Assembly (NCBI GenBank): GCA_023105745.1 | Contig: JALGQZ010000002.1 | Coordinates: forward strand, 74,193,285-74,257,284 | Direction: 5' to 3' | Origin: Austropuccinia psidii | Taxonomy: Eukaryota; Basidiomycota; Pucciniomycetes; Pucciniales; Sphaerophragmiaceae | Length of the DNA: 64,000 nt | Part shown: positions 1-12,014 of the stretch, piece after piece | Layout: the number at the start of each line of letters is the position of its first letter | Position numbering within the stretch: position 1 is the stretch's first letter | Translations under genes and position numbers: made by a program | Notes under the pieces: generated by a model | Told to the model about the DNA's origin: nothing | Database searches by the model: none | The model's input: only the letters and a program-made list of their open reading frames with translations

Positions 1-4
1 TGCC

Positions 5-2170
5 TTGTTCATCACCCATTATACCAAGTGGATAGTTGACTTATCTTCCTTCCCAAGCTTTGAATGGGACTTCTTCATCATAGATTCACCCAAGGGAGAA
101 GACCTGATATTGGGCTATGATTTCCTCTACCATTTTAATCCCATTGTTGATTGGAAAAATGGCTTGATCACCTATGATTCTAGTCATAAGGATTCTAGTG
201 GTATTATTCCTTCTACTAGTAATGACTTAGCCACTGCTGTCAACAGTGTTGCTCTGGTTGGTGAACTTAAGACACCTTCCCTTCCTTCTTCTGTCCATAT
301 CCCTTCCATCATTCCCTCTCAGTCATTACTTCCATTAAGGAATGAAGTCTTCAAAGAGATAAAGGATGTTGGAGAAGATTTTGCCATATCTTCACTTCAT
401 CTCTTTCAAGGGGATATGGACCTTCCTCCTTTATCTTTTCATGCCTCCCTGGAGGAGCAGTGGGATGAGGAGGAAGAGCCAGAAGAAATTGAAACTGTGA
501 TGAAGGTAGTCCCTCCTGCTTATCACCATTATTTGGATGTATTTTCCAAGGTGAAAGCAGAGAAGCTTCCTCCACACTGCGCCTGTGATCATCATATCGA
601 ATTGGAGGGTCTTCTACCCTCAATTGGTCTTATATACTCATTATCAAATCAAGAGTCAGAAACACTACGGGCCTACATTTCAGAGAATGTAGAGAAAGGT
701 TTCATCAGACCAAGTTCCTCTTCAACAGGAGCACCTGTCCTTTTTGTTAAGAAAAAGGATGGGGGTCTTCGTTTGTGTGTTGACTACTGCAAACTCAATG
801 CGGTCACTAGGAAGAACAGGTATCCTGTTCCTCCTATGAACCAGCTCCTTACCGTATTCAACGGTTCAACTATCTTCTCCAAGATATATTTGCATGGTGC
901 ATATAGCCTTCTGAGAATCAAAGAGGGGGATGAGCACTTGACTGCCTTTAGAACCACATATGGTAGTTATGAGTATTTGCTCATGCCATTTGGTTTGGCC
1001 AATGCTCCAGCTTCTTTCCAGAATCTAGTAAATGATATCTTTGCAGATTTCTTGGATGTGTTTGTTGTAGTTTATGTAGATGATATTATGGTCTTTTCCA
1101 GTTCTGAGGAGGAACATGTCAAACATGTGGCCTCTGTCCTCCAAAGACTAAGGGACAATAATTTGTTTGCCAAAGCCTCCAAGTGTGTATTCCATGCCTC
1201 AAGTGTGGAATACTTGTGCTATGTTGTTTCAAGTGATGGCCTCAAGATGGATCCTTCAAAGGTTCAGCAAATCCTCAATTGGCCTCAGCCCAAAAACATC
1301 AAGGCCCTTCAATCTTTTCTTGGCTTTGCCGATTTTTATTGTTGTTTCATTCAAAATTATTCCAAAAAAATCACTTTTCTCACTTCCCTCCTTAAAAAAG
1401 ATTCTCCTTTCATCTTCAATGAGGAAGCTCTTAGTCAGTTTGAAGCACTCAAAGAAGCTTTCACCTCTGCTCCTATCTTATTTCACTTCAATCCTTCTCT
1501 ACCTACTATAGTAGAAACTGATGCTTCTGATTATGCTTTGGGTGCTGTTCTGAGCCAGGTGAATGACTCAGGAAAGCATCTCATTGCATTTGATAGTTGC
1601 AAGCTTCTCCCAGCTGAGCTGAGCTATGAAATTTATGACAAGGAATTCCTTGGCATAGTGTGGGCTCTCAAGCGCTGGAGAGCATTTCTTCTCTTTCTTT
1701 CCAATTCTTTTGAGGTCTTGACAGACCACTCTTCCTTGCAGTATTTTATGTCTTCCAAAGTTCTTACTCGTTGTCAGGCCCGTTGGGCTGAATTCCTTTC
1801 AGAATTTCACTTCACTATCACTTACCGCCCAGGCAGGCTGGCCACTTTACCACATGCCTTATTATGTTGGGATGACGTGTACCCAGAGAGAGGGGTGGAC
1901 TTCAACAGGAAGAATCCTCAGAATCTTCATCAAGTAATCAAGCAAGATGGAATTCAAGAGTCATGTCAGCAGCTGAAGATATCAAGAGATCTTTCAACTG
2001 CTTTTCATCCTGAAAAAGATGGACAGACAGAGAGGGTAAATAAGATTCTAGAACAGTATCTTTGGATTTATGTCAGTTACCATCAAGATGACTGGAACAC
2101 CTGGCTCCCTGTGGCTGAATTTGCCTACAATAATGCAGAACGTGCATCAACAAAGAAATCCCTTTTTTGA
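5..2170 (+). pseudogene. Element A pol: protease end, RT, RNase H, partial integrase
   Basis: This is a 721-codon open frame already open at the window edge. In order: the C-terminal part of an aspartic protease (LGYDFLYHF near residue 37), reverse transcriptase (KKKDGGLRLCVDY near 250 and YVDD near 357), RNase H (TDASDYALG near 507, VLTDHSSLQYF near 570), then an integrase remnant with the catalytic Glu context DGQTERVN. The usual Asp in the KIDL motif of RT is Tyr here (SKIYLHGAY), which should abolish polymerisation. The integrase zinc finger and first catalytic Asp are absent, removed by an in-frame deletion near position 1955. The frame is long but the product would be inactive. It belongs to the chromovirus group shared with B and E. 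Confidence 0.9.
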
Positions 2171-2591
2171 CCATTTATGGAAGAAATCCCAGTTTGGACT
2201 CAATCCATATTTCTCAAGACTCACCTGCTGGAAAGCTATCAACAGAACTCAAATCAGTATAGCAAGTGGTCAAAGAAAAATTGGAGTAAACAATAAAGAA
2301 ATTCAAGAAGTATGCAGATAGAAATAGGTTGATTCCACCTGATTTCCAACCTGGGGGAAGGTATCGCTAGCTTCCAAGAACATCAAGACTACAAGACCCA
2401 CAAAGAAACTTTCAGAAAGATGGTTGGCATCCTTTGAAGTCATTAAGAAGATTGGAAGTCATGCATATCACCTCAAGTTGCCTCAGCAATGGAAGTCAGC
2501 TCACCCTGTACTCCATGTTTCCTTACTAGAACCAGTCAAACAGTCAAGTATCCCAAATCGTAATCAATTGCTGCCACTACCAGCTCTAGTG
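2171..2591 (+). pseudogene. Element A integrase C-terminal part, truncated before chromodomain
   Basis: Shifted frames continue the integrase C-terminus. 2424-2590 encodes a SHAYHLKLPQQWKS motif followed by HPVLHVSLLEPVK, the conserved module directly upstream of the chromodomain in element B (9266-9400). The homology stops abruptly at 2591, where the LTR of B begins, and no chromodomain follows. Frameshifts around 2160-2420 make it non-functional. Confidence 0.8.
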
Positions 2592-4057
2592 TGTCACAAC
2601 CACAAAGAATGACCCTCCTCTATCGGTGTTGCGGAAATTCCAACCTGAGACCAAGTTGGGGGCAATTGGCCACACCATATCTTCATGGCCAATTTGGCCC
2701 CTTCTGGTGCTCTATCGCATTTTGGCCATATCACTCTTCCCTGGCCTTTTATGGCCTCAGGCCATATACTGCCATCCTTGGCCTCCCTGGCCAATTCTTC
2801 CATATCCCCAACCCCCAGGTCTTTATTCTTGTTTTTGGGCCCCCTAGGCAGAACCAGCTCTTCTGGGCCACCCCTTTTCATTAGGGGGTCTAGGGCCTAA
2901 ATGGCCAGTCTGTGGGACAATAAGGCCCCTTTTGGCCTGATTCAATGAGGCCAAATGGGGAGGCCCACTAGGTCCCAAACCACAATTGGGCCCATCTGAG
3001 CCAATTTTTGCCCCAAATCCCACCAAACCCAAAATGGCCATAAAGACCCTCAGGACACAATTTTGGCCAATAGCCACCATGGCCTCTGGTAGCCACCAGA
3101 TCAGCTCAGCTCAAGCTTTCCCCTCACCTTAAGGGGAATTCTTCCACTCCTCCATGAACCCCGCACTCAAGGTTTCAGGAGTGGTGTCAGGACCCAATTC
3201 CATCTTTCCCAATCAAGGTGCCAAAATCCAAAGCCAATTTCAAAGGAGGACTTCTTAACTCATCAGTCTGGCAATCCATGGCAGCAATCAGAAGACCACT
3301 CAAGGATCCCAATCACCTGGCCCTGCATGAGTTGGGCTGGCAATTAATTCAGCATTATCCCAAGGGTCCCTTCTCAGAGGTTATACATTATCTCAATCAG
3401 TTTTCAGGGAATCAAGTATTTCAATACTCCTTGGACAGCTCAATTGGTCCATACAGATGGCAATCAATCAACCTGTATGTACTTGGCCCAATTGGGCCAA
3501 TTCATATTTCAGTGTGGGAATTCAGTCACACAGCTCAAATCTCAAGATTGCCAGATGTGTATTGACCGAATTCAGACAATACAGCCAGTGACTCACCTTC
3601 CAGGATCAGTCTTTCAACTCTTCACATATACTGGCCACCTTTCAGCACCTGGGGACTTTTTCCCCATTCAATCAGTATACTAGATTTCTTTTTATCTTTC
3701 ATTTCTTTTACTTTATTAAAGTTAATACTGATAATCTTAAGTCACTCATTCAGCACCTTTCTCTTTTTCTTCCTTGCCTGTCAGTGGATGTTGGTGGTTA
3801 TATCCTTTGCTAATTTCATTTCCTTTTCTGGAAGGTTGAAACAAAGAATTGAGGATTCACTTGGTTGGCTTCTCTTATTATCTTTGGACTTTAGCTTCTT
3901 ATCTTTTTCTCTTATCTTTGGAATACTTGTATTTTCCCTTATTCTTCTTTAAAGAAATTTAATCCTTATTATTTCTTATATCCTTTGGAGCCCTCCAAGT
4001 GAGGTCTTGATTCCTGAGTGCCAGGCCACTCTTGCTTCCATGTGAGCCCCTGTGACA
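2592..4057 (+). repeat. Left LTR of chromovirus B
   Basis: It begins TGTCACAACCACAAAG and ends CCCTGTGACA. The first 600 bp are unusually dense in GGCC. Relative to the right LTR it lacks about 64 bp containing a hairpin (compare 11062-11097). Another copy of this LTR family lies reversed at 58628-60203. Short open frames inside it are not considered genes. Confidence 0.9.
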
Positions 4058-4703
4058 TCATACTAATTAAATCATAATTTTTCTTCTATTTATTCATTAT
4101 TATTTTCATTCATTCATTTCACTTCATCGAAATTATGACTCTTTAACGTTTTATGAACTTATGATTTATTCGTCACCTCTCAAATTTTCCTCATCCATTT
4201 CTTCATTCTGAAATTTGAAAGCTGACCTATTTTTGTTTTATCTCATTTTCATCTTCATTAAATTCATCAAAACTTTCATATTCAGGCCTCATTATTGAAA
4301 TTAAAATTGATAGATATTATCATTCAGACACATCTTCACATCAAGATTCATATTTGATTTGTTCTTCAAGAATTTTGATTTTTTCAAGAAGATTTCACTT
4401 GATTTTTGATTTTGACTGATTGATTTGACATCAATTGACATTGACTTCAAGAAAATTGATTGACCTGAAGATTTCATTGATTTTGCTGGTTGTCACATCA
4501 AGAAAATTGACTCACATCAATTTTGACCTCAAGAATTGATTGATTAATTTATATTTCTGCAAGATTTGAGTTTGAATTGATTTGACATTTGATTTTTCCT
4601 CAAGATTTGATTTTCATTCGAACTTCAAGACTATTTTGGTTTTGCCTCAAGTTGTTTATTGAAGTTTTTGATTTTTTTATGTAAATTTTAATTTTATTCA
4701 ATC
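4058..4703 (+). other. Leader region of chromovirus B
   Basis: This AT-rich untranslated leader lies between the left LTR and the gag start. The part 4330-4640 is a loose repetition of TTGATT and CAAGA motifs. No clear tRNA primer-binding site follows the LTR (it continues tcatactaatt), so the priming mode is unknown. The corresponding leader of E (36978-37670, minus) has the same character. Confidence 0.6.
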
Positions 4704-5995
4704 ATGCCACTCCAACACTCACCTCCTGCAAGACAGACAAGATCTCAGGCCCAAGCTCAGGCTGTTCTGACTCCTACTCCAAGAGCTCCTCTTGATGGCA
4801 CCCCAGCAGTTCCACCACTGAAGGCCCAATTAGACAGAGGGCCAATCAAGGAGGGAGCAGTACCATCCAGGAAGGAAGGAAGAGTTCCAAGAAGATCCAA
4901 TTCATTTTCAGGAGTAGTTCACGGTTTTCCAGGCATTTCAAAGACTACATTTAGAGGTCCAGGTGAAGATGGTGAAGAGGAGGAGTATGATGGCACTTAG
5001 GCTGCTCCTGCTCCTGTGGGAGCATCTGAAGGCACCAGAGGACCAACTCTAGCCCAGTCTGATCAGGCTGTCTCTTACCAGACTGAACCATCTTTATTGG
5101 CCATCATTCAGAAAATGACACAAATTATGGCCAATCTTCAAGCTGCTGCATCTTCTGAAGTTTCAAGACCACCAGCCTTCAAGACTCCATCTATGAAGGC
5201 GCAGGCATGATTTGATGAGACTCAACCCTTCAAAGTCAGAAGCTTTATTCAGTCTTGTCAACTTATTTTTCATAATGACCCAGCAAATTTCTCTCAAGAC
5301 AGAAAGAAAATTCTTTATGCCACTTCATTTTTAGTTGGCAGGGCTACAAAACAGATTGAGCCTTATCTTTCCAATCTCACTAATCAAGACTCAAGTCATC
5401 TTCTCAATTCATGGCCATTGTTTGTATCACAAATCTTCACTTTATTTGGGGACCCAAATGAAGTTAGGAAAGCTGAAGCAGAGTTGGATGGCCTTATAAT
5501 GAAAGAAGGTGGGAATGTTTCCTTATACATCGCCAATTTCAGGATTTTGGTTTCAAGAATTGGAGATTGGGGTGAAAGGGCCCTTATTCATCATTTCAGG
5601 AAGGGTTTGGCCTCCAGGATTATGGATCAATTGGCCTCCCATCCTTCAAACATTGATTCTCTTCAAGACTTAATGGACGTCAGCCTGGAACTTGATACCA
5701 GGTACCATGAGAGGCAAAAGGAGAAGGATCATCATCAAGAGAAGAATCCTGAAGCCTCAAAGTAAAACTCTTCTCATCATCAAAATTCTTCAAGCTCAAG
5801 TCATAAGAAGAAGAATTTTCATTCTCAAAAGCAGGACAAGCCCCATTCTTCCTTGTTGAATAAGGAATTCAAGTTGGAAGGTTCTGAAAAAGAAAGAAGA
5901 ATCAAGGAGGGCTTGTGTACTTATTGTGGTGGGAAGCATAGTCTTGATTCTTGTTTCAAAAGGCCTCACAACAAGCTTACACAACCGTCAGGCAG
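4704..5995 (+). pseudogene. Chromovirus B gag
   Basis: The start at 4704 gives MPLQHSPPARQTRSQ, matching the start of gag in E (36977, minus). In-frame stops and shifts occur at about 4998, 5208 and 5763. The capsid-like region (5418-5765) has SLYIANFRILVSRIGDW and ERALIHHFRKGL. A zinc knuckle of the form C-T-Y-C-G-G-K-H-x4-C is readable near 5920-5955. The role was capsid formation and RNA binding. It is broken in several places. Confidence 0.85.
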
Positions 5996-6650
5996 TTTTC
6001 CCATCCAGGGAAAAGACTGAGTGAAGATCATGTTGTGTTCAATGGTCCTCACTGTTTTCCATCCAGAGCACAATTGGGCATTCTGAATACTTGTGTCGAA
6101 AATTCTCTCAAGTTCTTTGTTTTTTCTTCTCTTTCTGATGTTTTTTACAGTTTTCTCATTGATTCTGGTGCTACACACTCATTTATTGGAAAGCAGTTTG
6201 TTCACAAGTACTTATTGATAATGTCAGAACTTCCAGAGGCGATTCCTCTTATCATCTTGGACTCCTCTGAGTCCCCTTCCTTGTTTGTGACTCACCATAC
6301 TAAATATATGGTTGAGCTCCCTTCCTTCCCAAGCTTTGAATAGGACTTTTTAGTCATTGATACTCCCAAGGGAGAAGACCTCATATTGAGCTTTGACTTT
6401 CTAAATCATTTTACTCCTTCTATTGATTGGAGGCAAGGGCTGATCACCTTTAATACTGATCATAAGGACTATTCTGATACTTCTAAATCTTCCTGTAATG
6501 ACTTTTTTTCTGCCAAATTATGTGCAGCTATGGTAGGTGATTCTAGAACACCATCATTGCCATCTTCTTTCCATATTCCTTCCATAAATTCCCCTCAGCA
6601 ATTACCATTATCTGGAGATGAAGTCTCCAAAGAGATTCAAGATTTTTGAG
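5996..6650 (+). pseudogene. Chromovirus B aspartic protease
   Basis: The active-site motif LIDSGATHSFIG is readable at about 6157-6195 and the later LxFDFLNHF motif at about 6392-6415, as in retropepsins of this lineage. A stop at about 6341 (TAG) and another at about 6647 interrupt it. The neighbouring acidic linker (DEEEEPEEIE, 6737-6770) leads into RT. Confidence 0.8.
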
Positions 6651-6733
6651 AAGGTAATCCTGTATCCTCACTTCATCTCTTCTTTGGGAATATAAACCTT
6701 CCTCCTTCATCTTATCATGACTCCCTGGAGGAG

Positions 6734-8100
6734 TTGTGGGATGAAGAGGAAGAGCCAGAAGAAATAGAAACCGTGATGAAGGTTGTTCCTTTTACTTATC
6801 ACCAATATTTGGATGTATTCTCCAAGGTGACAGCAGCAAAGATTCCTCCTCACCGCGCATGTGATCATTATATCGAGCTGGAGGGGTCTCTACCTCCAGT
6901 TGGGGTGATTTACTCTTTATCCAAACAAGAGTCAGATAAACTCAGGGCCTACATTTCAGAGAATGTAGAGAAAGGTTTCATCCAGCCAAGCTCCTCTTCA
7001 ACAGGAGCACCTGTCCTCTTTGTCAAAAAGAAAGATGGTGGCCTCCGTTTGTGTGTTGATTACCGCAAACTCAATGCTGTTACTAGGAAGAACAAGTATC
7101 CTGTTCCTCCTATGAATCAGCCTCTCAATGTTTTTAATGGTTCTTCTATCGTCTCCAAGATTGATTTGTGTGGTGCATATAACCGGCTCAGAATCAAGGA
7201 GGGTGATGAACAATTGACATGCTTCAGAACTAAATATGGCAGCTATGAGTACTTGGTTATGCCATTTGGGCTCACCAATGCTCCTGCCTCTTTGCAGAAT
7301 CTTGGCAATGATATTCTCCAAGATCTTCTTGATGTTTATGTTGTGGTTTATTTGCATTACATCTTGGCCCTTTCCAAATCTGAGGAAGAACATGTCATGC
7401 ATGTGTCCACTGTTCTTTCAAGACTCAGAGCCAATAACCTCTTTGCTAAGGCTTGAAAATGCCTTTTTCATGTTATTTCTGCTGGAGGCCTCAAGATAGA
7501 CCAAGCAAACGTCCAGCAGATTCTCAATTGGCCACCTCCATGAAACCTCAAGGCTCTTCAATCATTCCTTGGTTTTGCCAACTTCTACCACTGCTTCATC
7601 AAGAATTATTCAAAGAAGATCAGTTCACTCACCAGTTTCCTCAAGAAATATTCCTGTTTCCCCCTCAATTAGGAAGCTCTCATTCAGTTTCACCACCACT
7701 CCAATTCTTTCCCATTTCAATCCTTCTCTACCCACCATTGTAAAGACCAATGCATCCAATTAAGCTTTGGGTGCTGTATTGAGTCAGGTGTCTGACTCAG
7801 GAAATCATCCCATTGCATTCAACAGCCACACGCTTATCCCAGAAGAGCTCAACTATGAGATTTATCACAAGGAACTCCTTGGCAAAGTCTGGGCTCTCAA
7901 GCGCTGAAGGGCTTTTCTTCTTTCCCTCTCTTCCCCTTTTGAAGTTCTCACTGATCATTCTTCTCTCCAATACTTCATGTCTTCACACTTTCCTACTTGC
8001 CATCAAGCTCTCTGGGCTGAATTCCTCTCTGAATTTCACTTCTCAATCACTTACCGCCCTGGCCTCCTAGCTACTCTTCTGGATTCCTTATCACCTCAGG
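6734..8100 (+). pseudogene. Chromovirus B reverse transcriptase and RNase H
   Basis: RT is in frame 6734-7456 with KKKDGGLRLCVDYRKLN and SKIDLCGAYN. The catalytic YxDD motif has become YLHY (about 7350), so the enzyme is dead. After the stop at 7454-7456 the connection and RNase H domains are readable in pieces up to about 8095 (ALSQVSDSG, ITYRPG) in shifted frames. Confidence 0.85.
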
Positions 8101-9250
8101 ACAATGTTTATCCGGAGAGGGGGAGGATTTCAACAGCTCATCAAGAAGGATGAAGTCCAACCTTCAAGATATTTTGCAGTCAGGGTGGAATCCTTTTGAA
8201 ATTTGATTGATTCAATTCAGAAGGCTCTATGGAAATATCCTTCAAGAATTGGAAAAAGGTAAATCCATTCAGGATTATTCTCTTGATTCCTCTTCCCAAC
8301 TCCTTCTCTTCAAAGATTGGGTGGTGGTCCCAAATGAGTCCACAATTCAACTCAGCATTCTTCAAGAGTGTCATGACTCTCTTCTAGCTGGACACCCTGG
8401 CCAAGAGAAGACTCTCAAACTTGTCAAGTGGGATTTCCACTGGTCTGGCATTACTCAATTCATCAAGGATTATGTCTCATCCTGTCAACAGTGTTCAAGA
8501 AACAAGAATATTCATCATAAGAAGTTTGGACTCCTCAAACCTCTTCAAATTCCAAATGGTCCTTGGATTCGTCTTTCAATGGACTTCATCACTCAACTGC
8601 CACTGTCCAACTCATCTGACCCAATCCTTGTCATAGTGGGCAGATTCTCAAAAATGGCAGTTTTCATTCCAACAATGTCTTCAATCACTTCACTAGATTT
8701 GGCCCATTTATTCATCAAGAATATCTTTTAAAAGCATGGCCTTTCTTCAAGCATTGTCAGTGATGGAGGTCCCCTTTTTGTTTCTTCCTTTTGGACCAAT
8801 CTTTGTCAGAAGCTCAAGATTTCAAGAGATATGTCAACTGCTTACAATCCAGAAACTGATGGACAGGCAGAGAGGGTAAATCAGATACTAGAACAGTATC
8901 TTTGGATGTATTTCAGCTATCATGAAGATGATTGGAACACCTGGCTCCCTCTGGCTTAATTTGCCTACAATAATTCTGATCACTCTTCAAGCAAGCAATC
9001 ACCGTTTTTCACTGTTTATGGAAGGGATCCACAATTTGACTCAGTTCACATCACTCAAGATATTTCTGCTGGAAAGTTATCAACAAAAATCCAATCAGTA
9101 CAGAAAGATGTCAAGAGAGGACTTGAAGTTTCTATAAACCGGTTTAAGAGGTATGCAGATAAAAGTAGAGCAAGTCCACCTGTTTTCAATCCTGGTGGCA
9201 TGGTATGGCTTTCTTCCAAGAACATTAAGTCGACCAGACCCACCCAAAAA
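8101..9250 (+). pseudogene. Chromovirus B integrase
   Basis: The zinc-binding HHCC region is readable in 8207-8731 (ECHDSLLAGHPGQ, then SSCQQCSRNK). The core follows with LSMDFITQLP (first Asp) and a SDGG segment near 8760. The catalytic Glu context (DGQAERVNQ) is near 8860. The expected Asp in VDRFSKM is Gly (VGRFSKM). Stops at about 8729 and 8958 and a frameshift before 9266 inactivate it. Confidence 0.85.
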
Positions 9251-9265
9251 CTGTCTGCAAGGTAG

Positions 9266-9646
9266 TTGGGTCCTTTTCCAATCTTGAAGAAAGTCAGTAC
9301 TCATGCTTATCACCTCAAGCTTCCATCTCAATGGAAATCCATCCACCCAATCTTCCATATTTCACTTTTGGAACCAGTCAAGACATCAACAATCCCAAAT
9401 CGGCATCAAGAGCCTCCTCCTCCAATCATAATTGAAGAAGAAGAGGAATGGGAAGTCTCTCAAATACTGGATTCAAAGCTCAAGAGAAGGACGTTATGGT
9501 ATCTTGTGGAATGGAAAGGTTTCAGTCAAGACTCAGAAAGATCCACATGGGAACCAGCTGAAAACCTCAAGAATTGTCCTGAACTTGTCAAAGATTTTCA
9601 TTCTTTGTATCCTGACAAGCTAGGACCCAATTCTCCAAAGGCTTGA
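9266..9646 (+). pseudogene. Chromovirus B integrase tail with chromodomain
   Basis: A 126-codon frame contains HISLLEPVK, an acidic stretch (EEEEEWEV), then a chromodomain: QILDSKLKRRTLWYLVEWKG, FSQDSERSTWEP, NLKNCPELV. The aromatic positions Y, W and W are retained. Chromodomains in this position guide integration to modified histones, which marks the element as a chromovirus. The rest of the polyprotein is broken. Confidence 0.9.
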
Positions 9647-10448
9647 GTTTTTATGGTGCTTGGTGGGGAGAGGAATTACCAAAAGTAAGTCCCACTCCTG
9701 GTATGCACCTTTAGGGGTATTCTAATCTTTTGTGTTATAAGCATCACCTTGGCCACTCTGTGAGCACTTTGAAATTTGGACACAGATATTTTGGCCTGGC
9801 TTTCAACATCAATTCCAATTTATGGCCATTTACACTTGGGCAAATGGGCCATTCTTTTCTTATTTTCCTTCCCAAGATATTATCCTTTCAACACATCCAT
9901 TTATCAAAACTTTCCATATTTATGGCACTGGCGGGAGTGGCAACTACCAAAAGTAAGTTCGTCTCCTGGTGTGCACTTCCCTGAGGGGTCTACAGTCTTT
10001 CAAAACATCACCTTGGCCACTCTGTGAGCACCTGGCATCAAATTCTGATATCCAGGTCCTCGACCACTTTCAAAATCAACTGCCAAAATCTGTGATGAAG
10101 ATTGGACTCTCCCTGAAAATTCATTTTTTCTTTTTATTTCCTTTTTCTTGCTTCATATTTGTTACTTTTAATTTTTTCTTTCTTATATTTTCTTAAATTT
10201 CTTTTCTTATAACTCTTAATTCCAAGTCTTTACGCCAAAATCATGTCTTCAACATTTTCAAAGCCAAATGTCAAGAGAAGACCGAATCAACCTCAATTCA
10301 TATGCCAACATTTTTATCAGTTCAAATTTTTCTTTTCAAGATTCAAATACCTCTGGAATCCCTACGTCAAATCCATCTCGACAGCCTCAACAGGCTTCTA
10401 CCTTATCTTGGTGCTCAGGAGCTCACCATTCAAGGTAGGGGGGGGTAC
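9647..10448 (+). other. Chromovirus B 3' internal region with polypurine tract
   Basis: This stretch between chromodomain and right LTR has no convincing gene. It contains two imperfect copies of a block with ggtggggag / gcgggagtgg, accaaaagtaagt, ctcctggt and CACCTTGGCCACTCTGTGAGCA (near 9655-9765 and 9925-10030). It ends with the polypurine tract ggtagggggggg at 10434-10445, just before the right LTR. The gtaagt in each block could be a splice donor, but no acceptor was identified. Confidence 0.65.
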
Positions 10449-12014
10449 TGTCACAACCACAAAGAATGACCCTCCTCTATTTGTGTTGCGGAAATGCCAA
10501 CCTGAGACCAAGTTGGGGCCAATTGGCCACACCATATCTTTATGGCCAATTTGGCCATATCACTCTTCCCTGGCCTTTTATGGCCTCAGGCCATATCCTG
10601 CCATCCTTGGCCTCCCTGGCCAATTCTTCCATATCCCCAACCCCCAGGCCTTTATCCTTGTTTTTGGACCACCCCTTTTTGTTGGGGGTCCAGGGCCTAA
10701 ATGGCCTTTTTGAGCCATTTAGGCCCCCTATGGTCCATGGTCCATACACCACAGTCCGTGGTCCGTGGGCAAATTAGGCCCCTTTTGGCCTAATCCCCCA
10801 CTAGCCCCCAAGGCTTGGTGGGTCCCAAACCACAATTGGGCCCACCTGAGCCAATTTTGGCCCCAAATCCCACCAAACCCAAAATGGCCATAAAGACCCT
10901 CAGGACCCAATTTTGGCCAATAACCACCATGGACCACTTTTCAGCCCATGGCCTCTTGTAACCACTAGAGGCCACCAGATCAGCTCAGCTCAAGCTCTCC
11001 ACTCACCTTAAGGGGAATTCTTCCACTCCTCCATGCACCCCATACTCAAGGTTGCAGGAGTGGTGCATATATATGGTATTATATACCATTATGCACCATT
11101 TTTTCTCAGCAATTCAATGTTGAAGTTTTCAGGACCCAATTCCATCTTTCCAAATCAAGGTATCAAAATCCAACACCCATTTTGAAGGAGGACTTCTTAA
11201 CTCATCAGTCTGGCAATCCATGGCGGCAATAAGAAGACCATTCAAGGATCCCAATAACCTGGCCCTCCAGGAGTTGGGTTAGAAATTCATTCAGGATTAT
11301 TCCAAGGTGCCCTTCTCAGAGGTTATACATTATTTAAATCAGTTTTCAAGGCATCAAGTATTTCAGTACTCCTTGGACAGCTCAATTGGTCCATACAGAT
11401 GGCAATCAATCAACCTGTATTCACTTGGCCCAATTGGGCCAATTCATATTTCAGTGTGGGAATTCAGTCACACAGCTCAAATCTCAAGATGGCCAGATTT
11501 GTATTGACCCAATTCAGACAATACAGCCATTGACTCACCTTCCAGGATCAGTCTTTCAGCTTTTCACATATACTGGCCACCTTTCAGCACCTGGGGACTT
11601 TCTCCCCAAATAATTAATATACTGGATTTATTTTTATATCTATTTTCCCTTACTTTATTAAAGTTATTACTGATAATCTTAAGTCAGTCATTCAGCACCT
11701 TTCTCTTTTTCTTCCTTGCCTGTCAGTGGATATTGGTGGTCATATCTTTTGCTAATTCCATTTCCTTTTCTGGCAGGTTGAAACAGTGAATTGAGGATTC
11801 ACTTGGTTGGTTTCTTGGCCTTTGGCTTCTCTTATTATCTTTGGCCTTTGGCTTCTTATCTTTTTCTCTTATCTTTGGCATACTTGGCTTTTCCCTTATT
11901 CTTCTTTAAAGAAATTCAATCCTTATTATTTCTTATATCCTTTGAAGCCTTCCAAGTGAGTTCTTGATTCCTGAGTTCCAGGCCACTCTTGATTCCATGA
12001 GAGCTCGTGTGAAA
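10449..12014 (+). repeat. Right LTR of chromovirus B
   Basis: It begins TGTCACAACCACAAAG like the left LTR and is about 100 bp longer. The extra sequence includes a hairpin (11062-11097) and a CCATGG/CCGTGG-rich stretch (10730-10770). The end reads TGTGAAA rather than TGTGACA and directly abuts element A sequence. Confidence 0.88.

Larger units (their letters stand above)
2592..12014 (+). mobile_element. Chromovirus B (Ty3/gypsy), two LTRs, decayed
   Basis: This complete but degenerate element is about 9.4 kb. It has a left LTR (2592-4057), leader, gag, protease, RT, RNase H, integrase, chromodomain, 3' region, polypurine tract (10434-10446) and right LTR (10449-12014). The LTRs start TGTCACAACC and the left one ends TGTGACA, forming an inverted terminal repeat. 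The two LTRs differ by many substitutions and several indels, so the insertion is old. No matching target-site duplication is visible (flanks tagtg and gaggt), consistent with a deletion of element A sequence at the insertion site. Confidence 0.88.
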
